From assembly GCF_002835805.1 (NCBI RefSeq), contig NZ_PISE01000008.1, positions 62,001 to 126,000 of the forward strand: a DNA stretch of 64,000 bases, given 5' to 3'. The notes beneath the pieces were generated by a model. It searched no databases and had not been told where the DNA came from. It was given only the letters and a program-made list of their open reading frames with translations. Position numbers and translations under genes: made by a program. Numbering within the stretch: position 1 is the first letter of the stretch; each line of letters begins with the position of its first letter. Source of the stretch: Niallia nealsonii (GTDB lineage Bacteria; Bacillota; Bacilli; Bacillales; Cytobacillaceae). Positions 29,106-38,562 of this stretch are shown here, piece by piece.

Positions 29106-30860
29106 ATGGTAAAGTTCCAATCGAAATTGCTTTCTAGCTTATTGTTTATTATATTTGTAGTTTTTTTGTTCATCAGTTTAGTTTTTGCTCAGCTTAATAA
29201 AAAATCCTACACTCAAGTGTATGATGAAAGGCTGAAAAGGGAAAGTTTGCTAGTTTCGAAGGCGATTGAAAAGGAAGGCGGCATTGATTCAGTAGATTCA
29301 AGTGTGATAAAAGAATACAGCAAGATGTTAGATTTGCAAATAACGATTACTGATAATAAAGGTTCTATTCTTTTCGATGAAGGGGACATGGGCAAAAGCA
29401 TAGATGATGTGCATATAAAAAAAATTGAAACGATTATTAAAAATGATGCAAATGCCATGGTTGGCAGCGATTCTGATTTTCATTACTATTCGACAAAATT
29501 TTATAATCAAAATAAGCAACAAGGATATTTGTTTTTAAGCATAAAACAATCTGATTTAAAAGAAACATATAAACAATTAAATTGGATGGTCCACCTTTCA
29601 TTAGGAATTTCATTATTCATTATTTTTTTAGTTGCATTTAAACTTATTTATCGGTACACACGTCCTTTTGAATCTGCTACTAAAGTGGCCGCAGATCTTG
29701 CCAATGGAAATTTTCATGCTAGAACCTATGAAGGGCAAATTGATGAAACGAGTGAACTTAGTTCTTCCTTAAATACAGTTGCAAAAAAAATGCAGGACAT
29801 GGTTAAAGCTCAAGAAATTCAACAAGATCGTCTCGGTACGTTAATTGAAAGCATTGGTAGCGGCTTATTGCTAATTGATAGCAGAGGGTATATTAATCTA
29901 ATTAATAAAGCATACAAGGATATTTTTAATGTACATTCGTCGGATTATTTATATAAATTATATTATAAAGTGTTAGAGCATAGAGAAATCACCGACTTAG
30001 TTGAAGAAATATTTATGACAGAACATAAAGTTGTACGAGAATGTGTTCTGCAAATAAAAGATGAGAAGAAAATCTTTCAAGCATACGGTGTGCCAATTAT
30101 TGGCGCCAATGATGTTTGGATGGGAATATTGATTGTTTTTCATGATATAACGGAAATCAAAAAGTTAGAACAAATTCGCAAAGATTTTGTTGCAAATGTG
30201 AGTCATGAATTAAAAACACCAATTACTTCTATCAAAGGGTTTTCGGAAACATTATTAGATGGTGCGTTAGAAAACAAAGAAACTTTAGTAGAATTTCTGA
30301 AAATTATATTGAAAGAAAGTGATAGGCTCCAGCAACTTATTCAAGATTTATTAGAGCTATCTAAGCTCGAGCAGCATGGATTTACTTTAAATCAGGAGCA
30401 TTTTAATATAATAGATGTATTAGATGAAGTAATAAAAATACTTTGTAAAAAGGCCCAAACAAAAGATCTGGAAATCACTTTTCATTCAGAAAAAGAAAAT
30501 ATATGGGTAATAGGGGATAGAAGTAGATTAATTCAAGTTTTCCTTAATCTGATTTCAAATGCGATTTCCTATACACCAAATGGAGGAAAGGTAGAAGTTT
30601 CTGTTCTAGAAAGAAAAAGAGATGTCATTATAAAAGTACAGGATACAGGAATCGGGATAGAATCATCGGAAATTCATCGGATTTTTGAACGATTTTATCG
30701 GGTAGACAAAGCAAGAAGCAGAAATTCTGGAGGAACGGGGTTGGGTCTTGCGATTGTTAAGCATTTAGTAGAACTTCATAAGGGGAGCATCCAGGTGGAA
30801 AGTCAGGTTGGCAAAGGAACTACTTTCTCTATTAAATTAAAAAAAGAATTTCCTTACTAG
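29106..30860 (+). CDS. phoR: Sensor histidine kinase PhoR
   Basis: PhoR phosphorylates PhoP under phosphate limitation. The 584-residue membrane protein has a helix at 7-28, an extracytoplasmic PAS-like domain, a second helix near 163-182, HAMP, a cytoplasmic PAS (about 240-345), the H-box NVSHELKTPITSIKG, and the HATPase with N-box NLISNAISYTPNGG, G1 DTGIGIES and G2 SGGTGLGLAIVKH. It starts directly at the base after the phoP stop, so the two are translated together. A terminator lies 140 bp downstream. Confidence 0.96.
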   Translation: MVKFQSKLLSSLLFIIFVVFLFISLVFAQLNKKSYTQVYDERLKRESLLVSKAIEKEGGIDSVDSSVIKEYSKMLDLQITITDNKGSILFDEGDMGKSIDDVHIKKIETIIKNDANAMVGSDSDFHYYSTKFYNQNKQQGYLFLSIKQSDLKETYKQLNWMVHLSLGISLFIIFLVAFKLIYRYTRPFESATKVAADLANGNFHARTYEGQIDETSELSSSLNTVAKKMQDMVKAQEIQQDRLGTLIESIGSGLLLIDSRGYINLINKAYKDIFNVHSSDYLYKLYYKVLEHREITDLVEEIFMTEHKVVRECVLQIKDEKKIFQAYGVPIIGANDVWMGILIVFHDITEIKKLEQIRKDFVANVSHELKTPITSIKGFSETLLDGALENKETLVEFLKIILKESDRLQQLIQDLLELSKLEQHGFTLNQEHFNIIDVLDEVIKILCKKAQTKDLEITFHSEKENIWVIGDRSRLIQVFLNLISNAISYTPNGGKVEVSVLERKRDVIIKVQDTGIGIESSEIHRIFERFYRVDKARSRNSGGTGLGLAIVKHLVELHKGSIQVESQVGKGTTFSIKLKKEFPY

Positions 30861-31002
30861 TCATCTCTTTTAAACAGAATATTGCCTATAGATTTTTATA
30901 GCTAGAAGGAAGAATTTACAAACTATTTACATTTTGTTTATAGTAGATTAACACATAGTTGCTACAATACATGATGAAGACCCCTTTATCCAAGGCTAGG
31001 CA

Positions 31003-31037
31003 AAAAGACCGAAAGTACCCCGCTTTCGGTCTTTGTT
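31003..31037 (+). terminator. Terminator after phoPR
   Basis: AAAGACCGAAAG pairs with CTTTCGGTCTTT around a C-rich loop. Confidence 0.85.
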
Positions 31038-31068
31038 ATATTCTGAATAGATAAGAAAAAGCTATTTA

Positions 31069-31176
31069 TCACACATTAACGGGCTTTTGACCCCAAAATC
31101 AAGATTATAAAAAAAGAGAAATCTAGGTAGAGACGTGGAAAAACTCCCGCTGATTGAGGTCTCCCTTTATTTTTAG
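31069..31176 (-). repeat. Dispersed repeat family A, long copy A4
   Basis: The plus strand has CACATTAACGGGCTTTTGA, internal AGAGAAATCTAGG, and CTGATTGAGGTCT then CTTTATTTTTA. Same orientation as A3. CGGG here faces CCCG, where A2 has CAGG facing CCTG, a compensatory change. It lies 250 bp before polA. Confidence 0.85.
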
Positions 31177-31427
31177 CTAGAATCATTTATTTTTTAATGG
31201 GCAGTTATATTACTGTGAATGGATGTATCCTTATTTATTGTATGCAAATTTATTGCAAGCACCTCTAATTTTCCACCTCTTTTAACATTATTCAATTGCT
31301 ATCATTCCTCTCAAAGTCTATTCCTTACAATCTTTTTTTCTCCATGGTAAAATAAAGTGAACTTGATCATAATAGTACATATGTTCATACATACTTACTT
31401 TTAGATAAAAGAAGGAGGAAAAACCTT

Positions 31428-34052
31428 TTGACAAATAAATTAGTTTTAATTGATGGCAATAGTATTGCATATCGTGCTTTTTTTGCTTTGCCCCTTTTAA
31501 ATAATGATAAAGGGATACATACAAATGCTGTATATGGTTTTACGATGATGTTGATGAAAATAGTAGAAGAAGAAAAGCCAAGTCATATTTTAGTAGCGTT
31601 CGATGCAGGGAAAACAACTTTCAGACATAGCACATTTACAGAATATAAAGGTGGGAGGCAAAAAACTCCTCCAGAACTATCAGAACAGTTTCCTTATATT
31701 AGAGAATTATTAAATGCATACGGCATCAAATACTATGAGCTTGAAAACTATGAAGCAGATGATATTATCGGCACCTTATCTCTAGAAGGAGAAAAAGAAA
31801 AATTTGAAGTAGTCGTCATCTCAGGAGATAAAGATTTAACCCAATTAAGTTCTGATAAAACAACTGTATATATAACAAAAAAAGGGATTACCGATATGGA
31901 AGTCTATACACCAGAGCATATTCAAGAAAAATATGGACTAGTGCCAGAACAGATTATTGATATGAAAGGGCTAATGGGGGATGCTTCAGATAATATTCCT
32001 GGTGTACCAGGTGTTGGTGAAAAAACGGCGATTAAGTTATTAAAGGAATTCCAAAGTTTAGAGAATTTGCTGCAATCCATTGATAAAGTAAGCGGGAAAA
32101 AGCTGAAAGAAAAGCTGGAAGAATTTAAAGATCAGGCTATTATGAGCAAAGAGCTTGCTACTATTACAAGAGAAGCACCTGTTATGATGGGATTAAATGA
32201 AGTGGCATATCCTGGGATGCAGGGAGAAAAACTGAAAGAGTTTTTTAAAGAATTAGGCTTTAATTCTTTATTGGGAAAACTTGGGGAAGATACTCCTAAA
32301 GAGGAATTGGTGCTTGAGGAAGTAAACTTTAAGCATATAGAAGAAATTACTGCAGATATTTTTACAGAGGAAAATATTTTATATGTAGAAATTTTAGATG
32401 ATAACTATCATTATTCACCAATTATTGGGATTTCTTTGGTGAATGAAACAGGTGCATATTATTTGCCAATAGAACTTGTATTACAGTCCAATGTTTTTAA
32501 AGAATGGGCAGAAAATGAACAGAGCAAAAAAATTGTCTATGATGCGAAGCGTTCAGAAGTTTCCTTGCGCCATAAAGGAATTCATTTAAGAGGGATAACT
32601 TTTGATGTATTAATTGCTGCATATCTTGCTGATCCGTCGGTTACGATTGAAGATGTTGCATCTGTAGCTAAAAAGTATGGCTATACGAATCTTCAATCAG
32701 ATGAAGCTTTTTACGGTAAAGGAGCAAAACGTAAAATTCCTGAAGAAAAGCTTATGTCAGAACATCTTGTCCGAAAAACAATGGCTTTAAAGAATATCCA
32801 AGAAAAAATGGAAGAAGAACTGAAAGCGAATGGACAAGAGGAATTGTTTTATGATTTAGAGATGCCTCTTAGCTTAGTATTGGCAGATATGGAATTTACA
32901 GGAGTAAAAGTAGATTTAGAAAGACTGCAAAAGATGGGAGCGGAAATAAAAAAACGTCTGCAAGAAATGGAAAGCCGCATTTATGACTTAGCTGGCGAAA
33001 CATTTAATATTAATTCGCCTAAACAGCTAGGCGTTATTTTGTTTGAAAAACTTGGATTACCGGTCATTAAAAAAACAAAAACAGGCTATTCTACATCAGC
33101 AGACGTATTGGAACAGCTGGCAAGTTCTCATGAAGTGATTGGAGAAATTTTAAATTATCGTCAATTAGGCAAATTGCAGTCTACTTATATTGAAGGCTTG
33201 CAAAAAGTAGTGCATGAAAGCAAAATCCATACACGCTTTAATCAAGCTTTAACTCAAACAGGAAGATTAAGTTCAACAGATCCTAATCTGCAAAATATTC
33301 CAATAAGGTTAGAGGAAGGCAGAAAAATTAGACAAGCTTTTGTGCCTTCAGAAAAAAATTGGGTAATTTTCGCAGCTGACTATAGCCAAATTGAATTAAG
33401 AGTGCTTGCACATATTGCCAATGATGAAAAATTAATTGAGGCTTTTAAAGAAGACCATGATATCCATACAGAAACAGCTATGGCTGTATTTCATGTCGAA
33501 GCAGATGAAGTAACTTCTAATATGCGTCGCCATGCAAAGGCTGTAAATTTCGGAATTGTATATGGCATAAGCGATTACGGTTTGTCCCAAAGTCTGCACA
33601 TTACAAGAAAAGAAGCGGCAAAATTTATTGAACGCTATTTGGAAAGCTATCCTGGTGTTCAACAATATATGGAAGAAGTTGTTGTTCAGGCAAAGCAGCA
33701 AGGCCATGTTTCTACATTGTTGCATAGAAGACGATATTTGCCAGAAATTACAAGCCGAAACTTTAATCTGAGAAGTTTTGCAGAACGAACAGCAATGAAT
33801 ACGCCGATACAAGGGAGTGCCGCAGATATTATCAAAAAAGCGATGATTGATATGGCGAAACGCCTTGAAGCAGAAGGGTTAAAATCGCGCTTATTATTGC
33901 AAGTGCATGATGAATTGATTTTTGAAGCACCAAAAGAAGAAATTGAAAAGCTAAAAGAGATTGTTCCAGATGTGATGGAACATGCTGTCAGCTTAAATGT
34001 TCCGTTAAAAGTCGATTACGCATATGGAGATACATGGTTTGATGCAAAGTAA
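31428..34052 (+). CDS. polA: DNA polymerase I
   Basis: PolA fills gaps and removes RNA primers. The 874-residue protein has an N-terminal 5'-3' exonuclease (residues 1-290: LIDGNSIAYRAFFALP, YEADDIIGTL, GDASDNIPGVPGVGEKTA), a vestigial 3'-5' exonuclease domain (about 300-465) lacking the metal-binding acidic set (ILYVEILDDNYH), as in other Bacillus enzymes, and the polymerase domain with motif A DYSQIELRVLAH, motif B RRHAKAVNFGIVYG and motif C QVHDELIFE. The start is TTG with AAGGAGG upstream. mutM follows 19 bp later. Confidence 0.97.
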   Translation: MTNKLVLIDGNSIAYRAFFALPLLNNDKGIHTNAVYGFTMMLMKIVEEEKPSHILVAFDAGKTTFRHSTFTEYKGGRQKTPPELSEQFPYIRELLNAYGIKYYELENYEADDIIGTLSLEGEKEKFEVVVISGDKDLTQLSSDKTTVYITKKGITDMEVYTPEHIQEKYGLVPEQIIDMKGLMGDASDNIPGVPGVGEKTAIKLLKEFQSLENLLQSIDKVSGKKLKEKLEEFKDQAIMSKELATITREAPVMMGLNEVAYPGMQGEKLKEFFKELGFNSLLGKLGEDTPKEELVLEEVNFKHIEEITADIFTEENILYVEILDDNYHYSPIIGISLVNETGAYYLPIELVLQSNVFKEWAENEQSKKIVYDAKRSEVSLRHKGIHLRGITFDVLIAAYLADPSVTIEDVASVAKKYGYTNLQSDEAFYGKGAKRKIPEEKLMSEHLVRKTMALKNIQEKMEEELKANGQEELFYDLEMPLSLVLADMEFTGVKVDLERLQKMGAEIKKRLQEMESRIYDLAGETFNINSPKQLGVILFEKLGLPVIKKTKTGYSTSADVLEQLASSHEVIGEILNYRQLGKLQSTYIEGLQKVVHESKIHTRFNQALTQTGRLSSTDPNLQNIPIRLEEGRKIRQAFVPSEKNWVIFAADYSQIELRVLAHIANDEKLIEAFKEDHDIHTETAMAVFHVEADEVTSNMRRHAKAVNFGIVYGISDYGLSQSLHITRKEAAKFIERYLESYPGVQQYMEEVVVQAKQQGHVSTLLHRRRYLPEITSRNFNLRSFAERTAMNTPIQGSAADIIKKAMIDMAKRLEAEGLKSRLLLQVHDELIFEAPKEEIEKLKEIVPDVMEHAVSLNVPLKVDYAYGDTWFDAK

Positions 34053-34071
34053 AAGTCGGAGGCTGAGTTAA

Positions 34072-34899
34072 TTGCCAGAATTGCCAGAAGTAGAAACAGT
34101 CAGAAGAACATTAATGGAATTAACACAATATAAAGTAATCAAAGAAGTTGTTGTTACATGGCCTAAAATGATAAAAAAACCAGAGAATGCTGAACAATTT
34201 TCTGATGCATTAAAAGGACAACAAATAGAAGATGTGCAAAGAAGAGGAAAGTTTTTGCTTATTTTAACAACAGACTATACCATTGTTTCTCATTTAAGAA
34301 TGGAAGGCCGTTATGGATTATTTCAGAAAGAAGATCTGATAGATAAGCATACACATGTTATTTTTTATTTCGAAGATGGTACCCAGTTGCGTTATAAAGA
34401 TGTACGTAAATTTGGCACGATGCATTTATTTAAAAAGGGAGAAGAACATGCTTCCTTGCCTCTTTCCCAGCTGGGACCTGAACCCTTTGACAGCTCTTTT
34501 ACTATCCTGAAGCTGAAGGAAGGGTTAGCAAAAACTGCAAGAAGTATAAAAACAGCTTTATTGGATCAAAAAATAGTGGTTGGTCTAGGCAATATTTATG
34601 TAGATGAGGCATTGTTTAGAAGCAAGATTCATCCAGAAAGAGTAGCTAGCACCCTACATGAAGAAGAAATAGAGAGACTATATAAGGAAATTATCGCAAC
34701 TCTTTCCGAAGCGGTTGAAAAAGGAGGCAGCACTATTCGTTCCTATGTAAATACACAGGGCCAAATAGGAATGTTTCAGCTAGAATTGTTTGTTTATGGA
34801 CGTAGAGGAGAAGATTGCAAAAACTGTGGTGCTACATTAGAAAGAATTATTGTTGGCGGCAGAGGCACTGTATTTTGCCCTAAGTGTCAAATGAAATAA
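34072..34899 (+). CDS. mutM: Formamidopyrimidine-DNA glycosylase
   Basis: MutM removes 8-oxoguanine and Fapy lesions. The 275-residue protein begins MPELPEVETVRRTL, with catalytic Pro2 and Glu3, has the helix-two-turn-helix GLGNIYVDEALF near 168 and ends with the zinc finger CKNCGATLERI and TVFCPKC. The start is TTG, 19 bp after polA, with GTCGGAGG upstream, so it is probably in the polA unit. Confidence 0.97.
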   Translation: MPELPEVETVRRTLMELTQYKVIKEVVVTWPKMIKKPENAEQFSDALKGQQIEDVQRRGKFLLILTTDYTIVSHLRMEGRYGLFQKEDLIDKHTHVIFYFEDGTQLRYKDVRKFGTMHLFKKGEEHASLPLSQLGPEPFDSSFTILKLKEGLAKTARSIKTALLDQKIVVGLGNIYVDEALFRSKIHPERVASTLHEEEIERLYKEIIATLSEAVEKGGSTIRSYVNTQGQIGMFQLELFVYGRRGEDCKNCGATLERIIVGGRGTVFCPKCQMK

Positions 34900-34934
34900 A
34901 AGAAATTAGCAGCTTCAGCTTTAACATTGGATGG

Positions 34935-34975
34935 GCTCCTTCCATATAGTATAGTACTATTGGTTAGGAAGGGGC
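34935..34975 (+). promoter_or_regulatory. Hairpin that includes the ytaF ribosome binding site
   Basis: GCTCCTTCC (34935-34943) pairs with GGAAGGGGC (34967-34975). The second arm is itself the Shine-Dalgarno sequence, 10 bases before the ytaF ATG, so folding would hide it. No T-run follows, which argues against a terminator. Confidence 0.5.
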
Positions 34976-34985
34976 TTTAAATCTT

Positions 34986-35621
34986 ATGGCACAAGTAATT
35001 TCTCTCATCCTGCTAGCACTAGCTGTAAGCATTGATAATTTTAGTGTAGGTTTTACTTATGGTCTAAGAAAGATGAAGATACCATTTAAATCCATCTTCA
35101 TTATTGCTTGCTGCTCAGGCGTTACTTTATTAATTGGGATGTTTTTTGGTCATGTTATTTCGCAAATTTTTTCACCCTCCTTTGCAGAAAGTATTGGCGG
35201 GGTTATTTTAATTTTATTAGGGATATGGATACTATATCAATTTTTTCGTCCATCAAAAGAAAAAGAAGTCGTTATACAGGAAAAAAACATTGTCAATTTT
35301 GAAATTAAATCACTTGGAATTGTGATTAATATATTAAAAAAACCAATGGATGCGGATTTTGATAAATCTGGAACAATTACAGGCAAAGAAGCGGTTGTTT
35401 TAGGTTTGGCGTTATCATTAGATGCATTTGGAGCAGGCGTTGGCGCTTCTATGTTGGGGCTATCTCCTATTTATTTAACTATTGCTGTAATTTTAATGAG
35501 TACATCTTTTGTTTCATTAGGCATTGTTGGAGGGAGATTTTTTTCACAAAAAAGTTTTATGGAGAAATGTTCCTTTATTCCAGGAATTATTTTAATTATT
35601 ATTGGTCTTTTTAAATTATAG
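34986..35621 (+). CDS. ytaF: Sporulation membrane protein YtaF
   Basis: The 211-residue protein is an MntP-like membrane protein with six predicted helices in two halves. Conserved blocks are SIDNFSVGFTYGLRKMKIP at 15-33 and LGLALSLDAFGAGVGASMLG in the second half. The cytoplasmic loop between them contains DADFDKSGTITGKEA, resembling an EF-hand. In B. subtilis the gene is linked to sporulation but its substrate is unknown. ATG with AGGAAGGGG upstream, inside the hairpin described. polA-mutM-ytaF-coaE is the usual cluster. Confidence 0.92.
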   Translation: MAQVISLILLALAVSIDNFSVGFTYGLRKMKIPFKSIFIIACCSGVTLLIGMFFGHVISQIFSPSFAESIGGVILILLGIWILYQFFRPSKEKEVVIQEKNIVNFEIKSLGIVINILKKPMDADFDKSGTITGKEAVVLGLALSLDAFGAGVGASMLGLSPIYLTIAVILMSTSFVSLGIVGGRFFSQKSFMEKCSFIPGIILIIIGLFKL

Positions 35622-35661
35622 GAAAAATAATTAAATTTTTTATAAAGGGTTGGATAAAAAC

Positions 35662-36264
35662 ATGACACTTATTGTTGGGCTGACAGGTGGAATTGCCAGT
35701 GGGAAAAGCACCGTTTCTGCCTATTATCGATCATTAAATATTCCAGTTATTGATGCAGACCTAGAAGCTCGGCTTGCTGTAAAGATAGGAGAACCAGCTT
35801 ACAAAAAAATTGTTGCACATTTTGGAACCGGGATTCTCCAAAGCGATGGAGATATTAATCGAATGAGGCTCGGAGAAATTGTATTTTCTAATGAGCAAGA
35901 AAGACTAGTGTTAAATGAAATTGTTCATCCAGATGTAGGCAGAAGAATGGATGAGAAGCAAAGGCTGGCTATGGAAAATGGCGAAAAAGTAGTTATTTTA
36001 GATATCCCATTATTGTTTGAAAATAAATTGAATGAAAAAGTAGATAAAACCATCCTTGTATATGTGACGGAGGATATACAAAGAAAAAGATTAATGGAAC
36101 GAAATCAATTAACGTTTGAACAGGCAATAAAAAGAATCCATGCGCAAATGCCTTTAGAGAAAAAACGTATATTAGCAGATGAATTGATTGATAATAATGG
36201 AACAATAGCAGCAGCAGCCATGCAGGCAAAAGAAATACTTGAAAAATGGAATGTATTAAATTAG
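35662..36264 (+). CDS. coaE: Dephospho-CoA kinase
   Basis: CoaE phosphorylates the ribose 3'-OH of dephospho-CoA, the last step of coenzyme A synthesis. The 200-residue protein begins TLIVGLTGGIASGKSTVS (P-loop at 8-15), then VIDADLEAR, EIVHPDVGRRM, LDIPLLFENKL and ERNQLTFEQAIKRI. ATG 35662 was preferred to an in-frame TTG at 35650 because AAAGGG is better spaced and the family starts MTLVIGLTGG. Confidence 0.96.
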   Translation: MTLIVGLTGGIASGKSTVSAYYRSLNIPVIDADLEARLAVKIGEPAYKKIVAHFGTGILQSDGDINRMRLGEIVFSNEQERLVLNEIVHPDVGRRMDEKQRLAMENGEKVVILDIPLLFENKLNEKVDKTILVYVTEDIQRKRLMERNQLTFEQAIKRIHAQMPLEKKRILADELIDNNGTIAAAAMQAKEILEKWNVLN

Positions 36265-36426
36265 AGAGGATGCTTATTTTAAGTTTCCTCTTTTTGGATA
36301 TAAGAAGCGATATAACGGTCATTTCTAAAGAAATCTAGGCTATCTCTTGTGCAACGAATTACTTTTCTATAAGATATAGATAGAATCAATGCACCCTGCG
36401 AAACAATAAATTCGGAGCTGATATAG

Positions 36427-36882
36427 ATGAGATGTCCAACGTGTCAACATAATAATACCCGTGTTCTTGATTCACGACCTGTTGATGAATTTCGTTCTAT
36501 CCGCAGAAGAAGGGAATGTGAAGTGTGCGGATACCGCTTTACTACTTTTGAGAAGGTAGAAGAAATACCTTTAATTGTTGTGAAAAAAGAGGGAACACGG
36601 GAAGAATTTAGTCGTGATAAGATATTGCGTGGATTAATTAGAGCATGCGAAAAAAGACCTGTTGCTTTAAAAGAATTAGAAGATATTACTGCCGATGTAG
36701 AAAAAGAACTGCGCAGCAATGCAGCTTCAGAAATAAAAAGCGATATAATTGGCGAAATGGTAATGGATCGTCTTGCTGAAGTAGATGAAGTGGCATATGT
36801 GCGGTTTGCATCTGTATATCGACAGTTTAAAGATATTAATGTCTTTATTAATGAATTGAAGGAACTAATTAAAAAAGAGTAA
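36427..36882 (+). CDS. nrdR: Transcriptional repressor NrdR
   Basis: NrdR represses ribonucleotide reductase genes in response to ATP/dATP. The 151-residue protein has the N-terminal zinc ribbon CPTC and CEVCGYRF and an ATP-cone domain ([20 protein letters not shown]). In B. subtilis gapB and speD precede it; here coaE is the neighbour with only 160 bp between. It stands before dnaB, although a terminator separates them. Confidence 0.97.
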   Translation: MRCPTCQHNNTRVLDSRPVDEFRSIRRRRECEVCGYRFTTFEKVEEIPLIVVKKEGTREEFSRDKILRGLIRACEKRPVALKELEDITADVEKELRSNAASEIKSDIIGEMVMDRLAEVDEVAYVRFASVYRQFKDINVFINELKELIKKE

Positions 36883-36994
36883 GTAATTTTAGAGATGTTA
36901 GCGGGATAATGAAAAAATAGCGTTAACAAACAAGGAAAGTGTAAAATAGTTTACTGTTGTTTAAAGAGGAATAGAATAAAGATAACTCCATTCC

Positions 36995-37030
36995 TAAAAA
37001 AGGAGCTAAAGATTTCTTTGGCTCTTTTTT
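36995..37030 (+). terminator. Terminator after nrdR
   Basis: AAAAAAGGAGCTAAAGA pairs with TCTTTGGCTCTTTTTT with one bulged G. Confidence 0.75.
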
Positions 37031-37044
37031 GACTTTATTCTCCA

Positions 37045-37092
37045 TGAATGGGCAGTGAAAAGTCCCCACTGATTGCATTTGCACTGTATATT
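37045..37092 (-). repeat. Possible short family A copy (degenerate)
   Basis: CCCCACTGATTGCATTTGCACTG, in pieces, resembles the family A end CCCCAATGATTGAAGTTTCACT. The other end is not recognisable. Low confidence. Confidence 0.3.
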
Positions 37093-37146
37093 TACTTATG
37101 GTCAAAATAGGGGGAAAACGAAAGGGAGAAGGAGGAAATTGTTAGT

Positions 37147-38550
37147 ATGTCTCAATATTGGCAGGACTTGCTTCCAGTTGACAAATATCAAGCGGTAGCT
37201 AATGGTTTATTAACTGATTATGATCGGAAAATCATTACTTTTTTATATCAACCGCTAATAGGAACATCCTGCGTTAGCTTATATATGACATTGTGGGCAG
37301 AGGTGGAAGAAAATCGACTCTGGTCCGGAATCAATTCTCATCATAGTTTAATGAATTTTATGAATTGCAATTTAAAGGAAATATATGAGGCAAGACTAAA
37401 GCTAGAAGGGATCGGATTGCTGAAAACCTATATGAAAAAAGAAGAGGAAAATCGCTTTTTTATTTATGAGTTGCAGTCTCCATTATCCCCAGAGCAGTTT
37501 TTTTTAGATGGCATGCTGAATGTTTATCTTTTTCGGAAAATAGGAAAAGGACAATATGCTCGTTTAAAACGTTTTTTCTCTGATAAAAAACTTCCGGAAA
37601 CTTCAGAGTATATTTCGATAACAAAAGGATTTCCAGATGTATTCATGTCTGATCATCAAAGTGCAATTCGCACTAGCTATGAAATGGAACAAGAAGAAAC
37701 CGACGAAGGAAATGCAAAATTTATTGGAAGAAACGGACAAACTAGCATTCAAATACAAGATAATTCTTTTGATTTTGATTTATTATATGCAGGCCTACAC
37801 GATTCTTTATTATCTAAAAAGGCGTTTACAAAAAAGGTGAAAGATGCTATACAGAATCTTTCCTTTTTATATGGAATTGATGCTATTCAAATGAAAAATA
37901 TTGTGATTGCTGCTATTAATCATTTGGATGAAATTGATATAGAAGAACTTAGAATAGCTGCCAGAGACTGGTATCAATTTCAGCATAATGATTTGCTGCC
38001 TAGCCTTGTTGATCGGACACAGCCACAAAAACATCAGTCGCAAGCGGCAGAGCCAATGACAAAAGAAGAAGAATTGCTTTATTATCTAGATCATACTTCT
38101 CCTAGACAATTGCTCAAAGATATTTCTGGGGGGGCAGAGCCGTCGAAAGCAGATTTGCAAATTATTGAGGAACTTATGTTTTCTCAAAAGCTTCTGCCTG
38201 GTGTTATTAATGTATTAATACAGTATGTGATGTTAAAAACAGATATGAAATTAACAAAAGGCTATATTGAAAAAATTGCTGGCCAATGGGTAAGGAAAAA
38301 TGTACGAACAGTAAAAGATGCCATGAATCTTGCTAAAAAAGAACATCAACAATATTTAGAATGGGCACAAGGAAACAAAAATAAAAAAACAAAAAACAAT
38401 AAAAAAACAATTCGAACCGAAAAAATCCCTGAGTGGTTTGGGACAGAACAAAATCAAAAGGAAACTAGTGCTCAAGCTGGAAATGAATCAGCAGACTTTT
38501 TAAAGTTAAAACAAGAGCTAGAAGAAGAAATTAAGAACTTACGAAAATAG
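37147..38550 (+). CDS. dnaB: Replication initiation and membrane attachment protein DnaB
   Basis: This is the Firmicute DnaB, not the replicative helicase: with DnaD and DnaI it loads helicase DnaC at oriC and at restart sites. The 467-residue protein has an N-terminal winged-helix domain (PVDKYQAVANGLLTDYDRKI) and two DnaD/DnaB C-terminal helical modules (LSFLYGIDAIQMKNIVI and IAGQWVRKNVRTVKDAMNLA). A lysine/asparagine-rich linker NKNKKTKNNKKT lies near 415. ATG follows AAGGAGG. dnaI follows 12 bases later. Confidence 0.95.
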   Translation: MSQYWQDLLPVDKYQAVANGLLTDYDRKIITFLYQPLIGTSCVSLYMTLWAEVEENRLWSGINSHHSLMNFMNCNLKEIYEARLKLEGIGLLKTYMKKEEENRFFIYELQSPLSPEQFFLDGMLNVYLFRKIGKGQYARLKRFFSDKKLPETSEYISITKGFPDVFMSDHQSAIRTSYEMEQEETDEGNAKFIGRNGQTSIQIQDNSFDFDLLYAGLHDSLLSKKAFTKKVKDAIQNLSFLYGIDAIQMKNIVIAAINHLDEIDIEELRIAARDWYQFQHNDLLPSLVDRTQPQKHQSQAAEPMTKEEELLYYLDHTSPRQLLKDISGGAEPSKADLQIIEELMFSQKLLPGVINVLIQYVMLKTDMKLTKGYIEKIAGQWVRKNVRTVKDAMNLAKKEHQQYLEWAQGNKNKKTKNNKKTIRTEKIPEWFGTEQNQKETSAQAGNESADFLKLKQELEEEIKNLRK

Positions 38551-38562
38551 GTGGTGACAATT

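Noticed and set aside
32300-32830. Loss of 3'-5' exonuclease residues in PolA as a defect
   Set aside because: A vestigial proofreading domain is normal for Bacillus DNA polymerase I, so this is not unusual.
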